A stretch of DNA of 64,000 nucleotides. It comes from Acidobacteriales bacterium 59-55 (GTDB lineage Bacteria; Acidobacteriota; Terriglobia; Terriglobales; Acidobacteriaceae). Where the stretch lies: assembly GCA_001897435.1 (NCBI GenBank), contig MKSV01000004.1, positions 62,001-126,000 on the forward strand, written 5' to 3'. A program made the position numbers and the translations under genes. Shown here piece after piece: positions 9,319 to 18,232 of the stretch (position 1 is its first letter; the number at the start of each line of letters is the position of its first letter). The notes beneath the pieces are model-generated. The model searched no databases. It saw only the letters and a program-made list of their open reading frames with translations, and had not been told where the DNA came from.

Positions 9319-9414
9319 AAAGCGCCGCTGAGGGCATCTTCGGAAGCTTAATCAGATTCTCTTCAAGGGGTTTTGGGTCCTTCAGTTATTTGAAGCCGGG
9401 TATCCGGCCTCCTG

Positions 9415-10752
9415 TTATGCCCATGTGAGGAGCTTTTGTGATTCGATCTTCGCTGGGTTCAGCTCGATGTTGAAGCCGGGACCGGTGGGCAGCGCAAGGT
9501 GAGCGCGCTCGGGCATCGGCGGGTTCTTTTCGAAGTCGTAGTAGTGGCGCATCTTGTTGACGAGATACTCGGCTAGGGGAAAGGTCATGGGTGACTGGCT
9601 GGCGATGGCGTGCAGCGCGGCGTGGATGCTGTGGCCGTGGGGAATGACGGGAACATCGTGCAGCGAGGCGACCGTGCCGATCTTCAGCAACTCGGAGAGG
9701 CCGCCGCACCACTCCGGGTCCGCCTGCACGACCGACAGTCCGCCGGCCTGCAGATAGTGCTCCACCTCCCAGCGGCCGTAGAAGTGTTCGCCCGACGCGA
9801 TGGGGATGGTGGTGCTGCGATGCAGGACGGCGAAGCTCTCCATCTTCTCGGGGTGCGATGCCTCTTCGATCCAGTGCGGACGGTACTTCTCCACCTGGTG
9901 TGCCCACTCGAGCGCATAGTCGAGGTCCCAGCCGCTGTAGGCGTCGAACATAAGCTCGGTATCGTCGCCGAGGGTCTCGCGCAGAATTTTGACCAGCTCC
10001 ACGTTCTTTCGCATCCCCTCCGGGCCGGAGCCGGGACCGTAGCCCATGAACCATTTCTGATAGCGGTAGCCCTCTTTTTTGAGGCTGAGGCAGCGGGTAC
10101 GGACGGCCTCCGGCTGGAGCGAGAAGCCGAGGCAACTGGCGTAGACCTCGACCGACTGGCGCGAAGGGCCGCCCAGCAGCCGGTAGACGGGGACGCCGTA
10201 GTAGCGGCCGCGCAGGTCCCAGAGCGCGTTGTCGACGGCGCTGATGGCCATCAGGAAGAAGCCCGCGCGCGAGTGCCGGTTGGAGCGGTACATCTCGTCC
10301 CACAGGGTCTCGCCTGCCAGCGCATCCTTGCCGATGAGGAAGGGGCGCAGATCCTCCCGGACGACGATGGCGGCGTCGCGCTCGATGGGGCCATAGAGCC
10401 CATCCAGACCGGCAGACGTGCGCACGCGAAGATAGATCGCGCGGTTGGTGACCTCTTTGGTGCCGTCCGGCTGGTCGCGGTAGACCTCCGGGCGCAGAGC
10501 GTCGTAGATGTCCAGCGGATTGACCTGGCGCTGAGCATTGACGCCGGCTTCGGCCTTGTAGTGGCCTGTCAGCTCGATGAGTTCGAGATCGGCGATCTTG
10601 AGCGGGCCATTGGAGCGAGAAGCGCCCGCTCCTCCTGTCGCGCCCTGCAAGGAGAAGGCAGCCGGGCTGGATGCGGTCAGAGCCCCGGCTGCCAGTCCTG
10701 ATAAAAGATTTCGCCGGGTCATCGTGGGGCCGCTGTTCTGCCTGCTCTTCAT
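9415..10752 (-). CDS. Tat-exported enolase-superfamily sugar acid dehydratase (rhamnonate dehydratase-like)
   Basis: This is a 445-residue MR/MLE enzyme. The N terminus TRRNLLSGLAAGAL is a twin-arginine signal, so the enzyme should act in the periplasm, which is unusual for this superfamily. The metal ligands are in LMFDAYSGWD, WIEEASHPE and ASGEHFYG. QADPEWCGG and VIPHGHS match the Asp-His dyad of L-rhamnonate-dehydratase-like members. Such enzymes dehydrate an aldonate to a 2-keto-3-deoxy acid; the exact substrate is not shown. Start 10752 has AGGGAG upstream; the inner start at 10722 is possible. It lies on the same strand as a PQQ dehydrogenase and a TIM-barrel isomerase, suggesting a shared oxidative sugar pathway. 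Confidence 0.82.
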   Translation of the reverse strand: MKSRQNSGPTMTRRNLLSGLAAGALTASSPAAFSLQGATGGAGASRSNGPLKIADLELIELTGHYKAEAGVNAQRQVNPLDIYDALRPEVYRDQPDGTKEVTNRAIYLRVRTSAGLDGLYGPIERDAAIVVREDLRPFLIGKDALAGETLWDEMYRSNRHSRAGFFLMAISAVDNALWDLRGRYYGVPVYRLLGGPSRQSVEVYASCLGFSLQPEAVRTRCLSLKKEGYRYQKWFMGYGPGSGPEGMRKNVELVKILRETLGDDTELMFDAYSGWDLDYALEWAHQVEKYRPHWIEEASHPEKMESFAVLHRSTTIPIASGEHFYGRWEVEHYLQAGGLSVVQADPEWCGGLSELLKIGTVASLHDVPVIPHGHSIHAALHAIASQSPMTFPLAEYLVNKMRHYYDFEKNPPMPERAHLALPTGPGFNIELNPAKIESQKLLTWA

Positions 10753-10912
10753 CCGTTGCTCTCCCTGAAACCAGTTTTTTTGTGTTCACTCCGACGCGGG
10801 AAGTGAGCTCGCAGGAGAAGACAACCATTGTAGGGAGCTATTTTCTTGTTGTCCAAAATAATATCGGCACGGCAGAGATCGTCTGCCGGGGCGATAGCAC
10901 GGTAGGAAGAGC

Positions 10913-13075
10913 TTATTGCGGAAGAGCGAAGGCGACGTAGACGCCGCCGGTCGGGCCTCGTGGATTCATGCCGGTGCCTCCCGCCGCGATGACGAGATAC
11001 TGGCGGCCGTCGACCTCGTAGGTGGCCGGAGTGGCGTTGCCTGCGAAGGGAAGCGTCGCCTCCCAGAGCAGCTTGCCGGTGGTCTTGTCGAAGGCGCGAA
11101 TCTTGTGGTCGAAGTTGGTGGCGGCGATGAAGACCAGCCCTCCGGCGGTGACGATGGGGCCGCCGTAGTTCTCGCTGCCGGTGTCGGGCTGGCCTGCGGC
11201 GACGAGTTCAGGATATTGACCCAGGGGAATCTGCCAGAGGTATTCGCCGGTCTTGAGATCGAGCGCGTTCAGGGTTCCCCACGGAGTTGCGGTGGCGGGA
11301 TAGCCGTCGGGATCGTTGAAGCGGCGATAGCCGGTCATGGTGTACTGCGGCTGCGGTGTTTGCGCGGCGGAGTCCTTCGATGCCGAGTCCGGCGCGCCTG
11401 CCTGCTCTTCGTTCGGATTTACCGAGAGCGGGTCTTTGTCCGTGCCCAGATAGGCGAGCAGACCGTTCAGCGATTTGCCCTGGACCGGCATGGCGGGCAT
11501 GCGGCCCTTGCCGTTGTGAATCGTCGCCGTGATCTGTTCGGCGGTCAGCCGATGGGTGACGCCGAGCAGCGAGGGAAACTCCGGCGGCGAGCCCTGGCGA
11601 TGGTCGCCGTGGCAGACGCTGCACTGGCTGAGGTAGGTCGCTCGTCCGGCAGAGTCGCCGCTGTGGACGGCGAGCGCGCCCATGGAGGCATAGTTATTGG
11701 CATTGACGTAGAGGACGCCGGTGCGGGGATCGACTGCCGAGCCTCCCCACTCGGCGCCGCCCTCGAAGCTGGGGGAGACGAGGGTGTCTTTGCCGACGCT
11801 GAGAGGAACAAACTGGCCGTCGGTTCGCATCTCGCGCAGGCGTTTGACCGCCCAGGCATGGGCCTCGGGAGTTCGGTGCGTCAGCGTGTCCTCGGTGACG
11901 GTCTGCGGCGCGAAGGGCGCGGGCTTCAGAGGATAGGGCTGGGTCTTCGACGCCTGCTCTCCCGGCGTTGTGCTGGCGGGATAGGGACGCTCCTCGATGG
12001 GAAAGAGCGGCTTGCCATCGGTGCGGTCGAAGAGATAGACGTAGCCCTGCTTGGTGGTCTGGGCGACGGCCGGCACCGGCTTTCCATCCCGTTCGACCGA
12101 GACCAGCGTGGGAGGCGAAGGGAAGTCGCGGTCCCAGATGTCGTGGTGAACACCTTGAAAGTGCCAGATGCGTTTGCCGGTGGAGGCATCGAGCGCAAGC
12201 AGGGTGTTGGCGAAGAGGTTGTCGCCGTGCCGCTCGCCGCCGTAGAAGTCGGGCACGGCGGAGCCGGTGGGGACGAAGACGATGCCACGCTCCTGATCGA
12301 TGGCCATGCCGGCCCAGTTGTTGGCCGCGCCCGCGGACCTCCAGGCATCGGCGGGCCAGGTCTCGTGGCCGGGCTCGCCGGGATGGGGAATGGTGTGAAA
12401 CGACCAGCGCAGCGCGCCGGTGCGAACGTCGAAGGCGCGGATGTCGCCGGGAGGCGCGGGCAGCGTCTCGGGAGTGCGCCCGCCGACGATCAGCAGGTCT
12501 TTATAGACGACGCCGGGGCTGGTAAGCGCGATGGACTGCCGCTCGGGATCGCGCCCGAGGCCCTCGCGCAGGTCGATCCTGCCATCCTTGCCGAAGCCGG
12601 GAATGATTTTGCCGGTTGCCGGGTCGAGCGCATAGACAAAGTTTGCGATGCCGGCGAGCAGCCGTTTGCCCCTGCCGCCCGCTTCCCCGGGCCAGAAGGC
12701 GATGCCGCGATCGGGGCCAGTGCCCTTGACGGTGGAGTCGAACTTCCACACCAGCTTGCCCGTCGCCGCATTGAGTGCGATGACCTTCTGCGTCGGCGTG
12801 AAGGTGTAGAGGACGCCGTCGACGACGATGGGAGTGGTCTCGAGACCGCCCTTCTCCCCGGTGTCGAAGCTCCACGCGACCTTCAGTTTGGAGACGTTGG
12901 AGCGGTCGATCTGCTTGAGGCTGGAATAGTGCGAATTGCCGGGGGTGGCTCCAACCGTGGGCCAGTTGGAGCGGGCCGCGTCCTGCGCAAGCGCCGGAAT
13001 GCCGAGGAGAAGGACACAGAGCCCGGTCGATGCTGCGATCCCAATTCTGTTTGGCCTGATCATCGACAACATCAT
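10913..13075 (-). CDS. PQQ-dependent dehydrogenase with an inserted cytochrome c domain
   Basis: This is a 720-residue quinoprotein with a signal peptide ending at PALAQ. The first 450 residues form repeated beta-propeller blades of the glucose/alcohol dehydrogenase family (for example VIALNAATGKLVWKF and LLALDASTGKRIWHF). A heme c site CSVCH then appears at residues 485-489, with GRMPAMPVQGK as likely axial-Met region, and the propeller resumes from about 575 to the end. The cytochrome is thus an insertion between blades rather than a terminal fusion. It should oxidise an aldose or alcohol in the periplasm and pass electrons from PQQ to the heme and on to the respiratory chain. No pqq genes are in view. 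Confidence 0.88.
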   Translation of the reverse strand: MMLSMIRPNRIGIAASTGLCVLLLGIPALAQDAARSNWPTVGATPGNSHYSSLKQIDRSNVSKLKVAWSFDTGEKGGLETTPIVVDGVLYTFTPTQKVIALNAATGKLVWKFDSTVKGTGPDRGIAFWPGEAGGRGKRLLAGIANFVYALDPATGKIIPGFGKDGRIDLREGLGRDPERQSIALTSPGVVYKDLLIVGGRTPETLPAPPGDIRAFDVRTGALRWSFHTIPHPGEPGHETWPADAWRSAGAANNWAGMAIDQERGIVFVPTGSAVPDFYGGERHGDNLFANTLLALDASTGKRIWHFQGVHHDIWDRDFPSPPTLVSVERDGKPVPAVAQTTKQGYVYLFDRTDGKPLFPIEERPYPASTTPGEQASKTQPYPLKPAPFAPQTVTEDTLTHRTPEAHAWAVKRLREMRTDGQFVPLSVGKDTLVSPSFEGGAEWGGSAVDPRTGVLYVNANNYASMGALAVHSGDSAGRATYLSQCSVCHGDHRQGSPPEFPSLLGVTHRLTAEQITATIHNGKGRMPAMPVQGKSLNGLLAYLGTDKDPLSVNPNEEQAGAPDSASKDSAAQTPQPQYTMTGYRRFNDPDGYPATATPWGTLNALDLKTGEYLWQIPLGQYPELVAAGQPDTGSENYGGPIVTAGGLVFIAATNFDHKIRAFDKTTGKLLWEATLPFAGNATPATYEVDGRQYLVIAAGGTGMNPRGPTGGVYVAFALPQ

Positions 13076-13135
13076 ACGTGGATGGTTCGCGCAGCAGTCC
13101 GATGCGGAGGTCCGCGGCTTGCAGGGAGAACCGGG

Positions 13136-14047
13136 TTATACCTGCAAGCCCAGCTTCTCCAGATAGGCCTTGCTCATTGCAGCGGATTCTTTCGGCGTTC
13201 TGCCGGGGGTTGGTCCATCGAGTTCGATGACGCCCCATCCCTGGAACTTGATCTCCTTGAGAGCGGCAATTACGGCGGGGAAGTTCAGCTTGCCCTGACC
13301 CAGCTCGACGAATCGGTATCCCACCCGGTTGGTGGCGGGAGTGACATCCTTCAGATGCAGGAAGAGCAGTTCGCGCCGGTACTTTCGGATCGCCGCCGCC
13401 GGGTCGCCGCCGCCCTGAAAGTAGTGCGCCGTATCGAGCAACAGCTTGACATACTTCGTATCCACCGCAGCCATGATGGTATCGACCGCCGCGGGTGTCT
13501 GGCCGATGGTGCCCATGTGGTTGTGGAAGCCTGCCTGGACGCCGAATGCCGTGGCCTGACGTCCGATCTCTGTCATCAGCCGGGCCAGCCGAAGGAGATC
13601 GGCATTGGTAGCGGTGGATTGATCTCTAAAAGTAGCGATGAGCTGCAGGTATTTGCCGCCTGCCTCGGCCAGATACTTGGCATGGGCGACGTTGGTCTCG
13701 ATAGTCTCTTTTTCCTTTGCCGGATCGATCTCGACGAGGCCGCTGGATAAGGCGACGAAGGCCAGCTTCTGTGCGGCCAGCTTTGCGGCCAACTGCTTCG
13801 GGTCCGGAAATTCCTTGAGCGTGTTGGCGCGCAGTTGAATGCCCGGGTAGCCCAGCGCCGCGATGTCTTCCATGGCTTGAACATCGTTGCCGCCCCAGGT
13901 GATCGAGGCATAGCCGATCTGCATCTGGTTCGCCCGCTTGCGCCCGGGCGCCGCGAAGGCCTCGGACACCAGCGATGAAGAGCCGCAAAGCGCCGCCAGC
14001 CCGATCATTCCGCAGTTTGCCAACATCTCCCGCCGTGTTGTGTGCAT
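13136..14047 (-). CDS. Tat-exported sugar phosphate isomerase/epimerase-like TIM barrel
   Basis: This is a 303-residue AP endonuclease 2/xylose-isomerase-like TIM barrel. It begins with a twin-arginine-type signal (TTRREMLANCGMIGLAAL). Metal-binding residues are seen in GFHNHMGTIG, LLLDTAHYFQGG, LFLHLKDV and WGVIELDG. Enzymes of this fold isomerise or epimerise keto sugars, or belong to IolE/IolI-like inositol pathways; the signal peptide places this one in the periplasm. It ends 60 bases before the PQQ dehydrogenase start on the same strand, so the two are probably co-transcribed. The substrate cannot be read from the sequence. Confidence 0.8.
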   Translation of the reverse strand: MHTTRREMLANCGMIGLAALCGSSSLVSEAFAAPGRKRANQMQIGYASITWGGNDVQAMEDIAALGYPGIQLRANTLKEFPDPKQLAAKLAAQKLAFVALSSGLVEIDPAKEKETIETNVAHAKYLAEAGGKYLQLIATFRDQSTATNADLLRLARLMTEIGRQATAFGVQAGFHNHMGTIGQTPAAVDTIMAAVDTKYVKLLLDTAHYFQGGGDPAAAIRKYRRELLFLHLKDVTPATNRVGYRFVELGQGKLNFPAVIAALKEIKFQGWGVIELDGPTPGRTPKESAAMSKAYLEKLGLQV

Positions 14048-14337
14048 GCTTTTCTCCCGATCTGGATTTTACGCTGGGAAGATTTCCTTGGGAGTCGCGT
14101 GGAAGCTCGCCGAGGCGGATAGTTTGAAGTGCGAACCAAAAAGTATCAGCGGCAAAGCGAAATAGTCAAGCAGACGGAACGGTCGCACGGCCGAAGCTGT
14201 GCCCTTAACAAAACGGGACCTAACTCAGAGGCTCCCTAAGATCTGCGTGAGATCTGAACGGCCGCTGGGCCGACTGGGGCAGGATCTAAATGGGGGAAAG
14301 GCTTTATCTTGCGGGGTAAATCTGACAAACTAGAGGC
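14048..14337. other. Divergent intergenic region with one family D palindrome
   Basis: This 290-bp gap separates the minus-strand isomerase gene from the plus-strand aminotransferase, so it must hold both promoters. The only recognisable element is the small hairpin at 14185-14202. No coding frame is convincing. Confidence 0.5.
14185..14209 (+). repeat. Interspersed repeat D, copy 1
   Basis: GCACGGC-CGAA-GCTGTGC is a 7-bp stem with one G-T wobble, followed by CCTTAAC. The better copy at 56371-56396 has the same tail and a perfect stem. Confidence 0.55.
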
Positions 14338-15531
14338 ATGAGCACAATAGCTACCAAGATTTTTGCGGACCGCATCGGCCGCATCGAAGTTTCGGCGACC
14401 ATGGCCATCACGGCGGCGGCGCTGAAGCTGAAGGCCGAGGGCGTCAATCTGGCGGACTTTGGAGCGGGCGAGCCCCACTTTGCCACCCCGCAGCACATCA
14501 AGGCCGCGGCGATTGAGGCTATCGAGAAGAACTTTACCCGCTACACCAACGTGGCCGGGATTCCCGAGGTTCGCAAGGCGATTGTGGACCGTCACGCGGC
14601 GGACTTCGGCTCGAACTACGCCCCCGACGAGTGCGTCTTCACCACCGGCGGCAAGCTGGCGCTGTTCAACGCAATTCAGGTGCTGGTCGATCACGGCGAC
14701 GAGGTGATCCTGCCGGTACCCTACTGGGTTTCGTTCAAGGACATCATCCAGTACGCGGGCGGCAAGCCGGTCTTCGTCGAGAGCGACGAGGCGGAGAACT
14801 TCCGCGTCACCGCGAAGATGATCGAGGCTGCCATTACGCCGAAGACGAAGGCGATCATCCTGAACACGCCGTCGAATCCTTCGGGTGCGGTCGTTTCGCC
14901 GCAGGATTTAGAGGCGATCGTCCGCCTGGCGCACAAGCACGAGATCTATGTGCTACTCGACGAGTGCTACGTCTACCTGAACTTTACCGGCGAGATCGTC
15001 AGCGGCGGATCGTTTACCGACTGCAAGGAGCACGTCGTCGTCCTCGGGTCGCTCTCGAAGACCTATGCCATGACAGGCTGGCGCGCCGGGTTTGCGCTGG
15101 GTCCGAAGCCGATCATTGCGGCGATGAGCAAGCTGCAGTCGCAGAGCACGTCGAACACGGCAAGCATGGTGCAGCGTGCGTCGATCGCGGCGGTGAGCGG
15201 ATCGCAGCAGTGTGTGGCCGAGATGCGCGCCGACTACATCAAGCTGCGCGACCGGGTGCTGGACGGCTTCAAGACCATTCCCGGGCTGACCTGCACGGTG
15301 CCGCAGGGCGCGTTCTATGTCTATCCCAATGTGAAGAACTTCATCGGCAAGGGCGGCGTCAAGTCGGCCTCCGATCTCGCGGCGAAGCTGCTCAGCGAGG
15401 CGCACGTGGTTGTGGTTCCGGGCGAAGCATTCGGAACGACGGAACACATCCGGCTCTCCTACGCGGTCGCGCACGACGTAGTCGACGAAGGCGTGAAGCG
15501 GATGCGGGAGTATCTTGCAACGCTGAGTTAG
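14338..15531 (+). CDS. Aspartate aminotransferase family protein (class I)
   Basis: This 397-residue fold-type I PLP aminotransferase matches the bacterial aspartate/prephenate aminotransferase (AspC/AAT Ib) group. The PLP lysine is in SLSKTYAMTGWRAG. Other conserved features are NTPSNPSGAV, LLDECYVYL and the C-terminal IRLSYAVAHDVVDEG, whose Arg binds the substrate carboxylate. It probably exchanges amino groups between aspartate and 2-oxoglutarate in the cytosol. The start has GAGG seven bases upstream. It stands between two carbohydrate clusters and 34 bases before manC, so co-transcription with manC is possible. Prephenate or tyrosine specificity cannot be excluded. Confidence 0.88.
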   Translation: MSTIATKIFADRIGRIEVSATMAITAAALKLKAEGVNLADFGAGEPHFATPQHIKAAAIEAIEKNFTRYTNVAGIPEVRKAIVDRHAADFGSNYAPDECVFTTGGKLALFNAIQVLVDHGDEVILPVPYWVSFKDIIQYAGGKPVFVESDEAENFRVTAKMIEAAITPKTKAIILNTPSNPSGAVVSPQDLEAIVRLAHKHEIYVLLDECYVYLNFTGEIVSGGSFTDCKEHVVVLGSLSKTYAMTGWRAGFALGPKPIIAAMSKLQSQSTSNTASMVQRASIAAVSGSQQCVAEMRADYIKLRDRVLDGFKTIPGLTCTVPQGAFYVYPNVKNFIGKGGVKSASDLAAKLLSEAHVVVVPGEAFGTTEHIRLSYAVAHDVVDEGVKRMREYLATLS

Positions 15532-15565
15532 CAGGTGAATTGAGAATTAGAGGGAGGACCGCACC

Positions 15566-16765
15566 TTGATCGAAGGCGCGGTCTTTCGCTTGAGATGGGG
15601 TGGTATGTCCATGGAAGTCGGCAGGGCGGGGTTGCGGTTCGCCCCAGTGATTCTCGCGGGTGGCAGTGGAACGCGGTTCTGGCCTCGGAGCCGCAAGGCG
15701 AGGGCGAAGCAGGTGCTGGCGCTCGATGGCGAGCAGACCATGATTCAGCAGACGCTGGACCGGTTGACACCGCTGGCGAGCCCCGCCGACGTGTGGGTCA
15801 TCACCAACTGCCTGCTGGACGAGACGATTGCGGAACAGTTGCCGAAGGTGCCGCGCGAGCATATTTTGAGCGAGCCGACGGCGAGGAATACGGCACCTGC
15901 CTGTGCGCTGGCCGCATTCCTGCTGGAGAAGTCCGAGCCGGATACGGTGATCGGCATCTTTCCCTCCGACCAGGTGGTGAAGGACAGCGCCCGCTTTACC
16001 GAGGTGATTCGCGCAGGCGTGGCGCTGGCGGCGAGCGGCGACAGGATTGTGGTGTTGGGCGTGCCGCCGACGCGGGCCGAGACCGGCTATGGGTATATTG
16101 AGCAGGGCGCGGTCGCCGACGACGCAACGAAGATCGCCGGCGGAATCGTAACGCGGCGCGTGAAGCGGTTCACGGAGAAGCCGGACAAGGCGAGGGCGGA
16201 GGAGTTTCTGGCCTCGGGAAACTATGGCTGGAACAGCGGGATCTTTCTGTGGAGCGCGCGCACGCTGGCGGGAGCAATTCGCGAGTTCTGCCCGGCGATG
16301 GCGCCGCTGCTGGAAGCGATTGCCGCGGCCTATGGAACCGACGAGTTTACGCGGGTCTTCGCGGAGCTGTATCCGCAGTGCGAGAACATCAGCATCGACT
16401 ATGCCGTGCTGGAGCCGCGTTCGAAGAAGGGCGAGATGGGCGCGGAGATCTATTGCCTGCCCGGCGACTTCGAGTGGAACGACCTCGGCTGCTGGTCGAC
16501 TCTGCATGAGAACATGGCGGACTGCTCGCCCGAGCAGGCGGCGTTTGCGAATGTCTTCGACGAGACCGATCCGCTCTGCGTCTCCATCGATTCGAACGGC
16601 AACTATGTCTACGCGCCGGGCAAGGTGATCGCGCTGGTCGGCGTGAACAACCTGGTGGTGGTGCAGACCAAGGACGCGCTGCTGATTACAACGCGGGACC
16701 GCTCGCAGGAGGTTGGCAAGGTGGTCGCGGAGTTGAAGAAGGCGGGCAGGGAAGACTTGATTTAG
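15566..16765 (+). CDS. manC: Mannose-1-phosphate guanylyltransferase
   Basis: This enzyme makes GDP-mannose from mannose 1-phosphate and GTP, for exopolysaccharide or glycan synthesis. The nucleotidyltransferase motif VILAGGSGTRFWPRSR is followed by KQVLALDG. Later regions FPSDQVV, FTEKPD and NYGWNSGIF are characteristic of the family. The protein is the short type without the phosphomannose isomerase half. TTG 15566 has a strong AGGGAGGA seven bases upstream, but ATG 15605 would give an N terminus closer to homologues, so the start is uncertain. A phosphohexomutase follows 15 bases later, giving the Man6P to Man1P to GDP-mannose pair in one operon. Confidence 0.9.
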   Translation: MIEGAVFRLRWGGMSMEVGRAGLRFAPVILAGGSGTRFWPRSRKARAKQVLALDGEQTMIQQTLDRLTPLASPADVWVITNCLLDETIAEQLPKVPREHILSEPTARNTAPACALAAFLLEKSEPDTVIGIFPSDQVVKDSARFTEVIRAGVALAASGDRIVVLGVPPTRAETGYGYIEQGAVADDATKIAGGIVTRRVKRFTEKPDKARAEEFLASGNYGWNSGIFLWSARTLAGAIREFCPAMAPLLEAIAAAYGTDEFTRVFAELYPQCENISIDYAVLEPRSKKGEMGAEIYCLPGDFEWNDLGCWSTLHENMADCSPEQAAFANVFDETDPLCVSIDSNGNYVYAPGKVIALVGVNNLVVVQTKDALLITTRDRSQEVGKVVAELKKAGREDLI

Positions 16766-16780
16766 CAGGCGGTGAAACGG

Positions 16781-18232
16781 ATGGCAGAGACTGCGGTAAA
16801 GTTCGGGACGGATGGGTGGCGCGGCATCATCGCCGACGACTTTACCTACGCCAATGTGCGCGTGGCGGCGGCGGCGATAGCGAACTATGTGCTCGCCGAC
16901 GAGGATGCGGCTGCCGGTGTCTGCGTCGCCTACGACACGCGCTTCGGGTCGCGCTCCTTTGCGAAGGTGGTTGCGGAGGTGCTGGCAGGAGCGGGGATTC
17001 CGGTGGCTCTGGCCTCGGAGATTACGCCGACCCCGGCGCTCTCCTACGCGGTGCGCGAGCGCAAGGCGGCGGGCGGCGTGATGATTACGTCCAGCCACAA
17101 TCCGGCCGAGTGGAACGGCGTGAAGTACAAGGCGAGCTATGGCGGGTCGGGGCTGCCCTCCATCATGTCGGCGATTGAGAGCCACCTGGGCAAGCCGCTG
17201 CAAAAGAGCGCGGTTCCGGCAGCGATCGAAGAGGCGGACTTCAACATCGGGTACATTGCGGCGATTGCGAAGTTTGTTGATCTCGATGCGATTCGGTCGT
17301 CGGGATATAAATTTCTGCTCGACGTCATGTATGGCGCGGGCCGCGGCGTGGTTGCGGGCATCTTTACGCGGGCCGGGATTCCGTTTGTCGAGATGCGCAA
17401 TGAGATCAACCCGGCGTTTCCGGGCATCAATCCCGAGCCGATTCTGCCGAATATTCGCGAGACGCAGGCGGCGGTCGTGGCCGAGCGCTGCGACGCCGGG
17501 CTGATTACCGATGGCGACGCGGACCGCATCGGCGCGGTCGATGAGCACGGCAACGTCGTGGACGCGCACAAGATCTTCTCCGTGCTGCTGAAGTGGCTGC
17601 TCGAACGCAAGCAGTGGCCGGGCGATGTAACGCGGGCCTTCAATACGACGAAGATGATCGACCGCATCGCGGCGAAGTATGGTCGCCGGCTGCACGAGCA
17701 CGGCATCGGCTTCAAGTACGTCTGCGAACTGATGCTCGAGCAGGAGATCCTGATTGGCGGCGAGGAGTCGGGCGGCATGGGCATCAGCCGCCATCTGCCG
17801 GAGCGCGACGGGATGCTGAACTCGCTCTTGCTCGCCAACGTGATGGCCGACGAGAAGAAGACCCTCGGAGAACTGGTAGCAGCATTGCAGGAGGAGTTCG
17901 GCGAGCACCAGTACGGACGCGTGGACATGCACATCGAGGAGCCGGTGAAGCAGTCGGCGATTGCGCGGGCAAAGGCCGGAGTCGCGGAGATGGCCGGGAT
18001 GAAGGTGCTGCGCGTAGAGACGATGGACGGCATCAAGTTCTTTCTCGACAACCCGGACTGCACGGGGCGTGTTTCAAAAGGCGGGGCAAACGCCGCGGAG
18101 ACCTGGCTGCTGCTGCGCGCGTCGGGCACGGAGCCGCTGCTGCGCGTCTACTGCGAGAGCTGCTCGGTCGAGTCGGTGGCGAAGATATTAGAAGCGGCGC
18201 AGAAGTTTGTGTTGCAAGGGAGCGCTGTTTGA
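16781..18232 (+). CDS. Phosphomannomutase/phosphoglucomutase family protein
   Basis: This 483-residue alpha-D-phosphohexomutase has the phosphoserine loop ITSSHNPAEWNG (about residues 103-114), the Mg site DGDADRIG, the sugar-binding loop GGEESGG, and the C-terminal phosphate-binding RASGTEP. It interconverts hexose 6- and 1-phosphates. Directly after manC it most likely supplies mannose 1-phosphate, though glucose specificity is possible. ATG 16781 is preferred over GTG 16772 because AGGCGG lies at 16767-16772 and the N terminus AETAVKFGTDGWRG starts the family alignment. Its stop overlaps the TTG start of the HAD gene. Confidence 0.9.
   Translation: MAETAVKFGTDGWRGIIADDFTYANVRVAAAAIANYVLADEDAAAGVCVAYDTRFGSRSFAKVVAEVLAGAGIPVALASEITPTPALSYAVRERKAAGGVMITSSHNPAEWNGVKYKASYGGSGLPSIMSAIESHLGKPLQKSAVPAAIEEADFNIGYIAAIAKFVDLDAIRSSGYKFLLDVMYGAGRGVVAGIFTRAGIPFVEMRNEINPAFPGINPEPILPNIRETQAAVVAERCDAGLITDGDADRIGAVDEHGNVVDAHKIFSVLLKWLLERKQWPGDVTRAFNTTKMIDRIAAKYGRRLHEHGIGFKYVCELMLEQEILIGGEESGGMGISRHLPERDGMLNSLLLANVMADEKKTLGELVAALQEEFGEHQYGRVDMHIEEPVKQSAIARAKAGVAEMAGMKVLRVETMDGIKFFLDNPDCTGRVSKGGANAAETWLLLRASGTEPLLRVYCESCSVESVAKILEAAQKFVLQGSAV

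Noticed and set aside
10916-13750. Long plus-strand frame antisense to the PQQ dehydrogenase
   Set aside because: Gly/Arg/Val-rich shadow; the minus-strand protein has a heme site, signal peptide and propeller repeats.
15392-17932. Very long minus-strand frame antisense to manC and the mutase
   Set aside because: Shadow of genuine plus-strand genes: low-complexity Arg/His-rich translation, no domains, and the opposite strand carries clear motifs.
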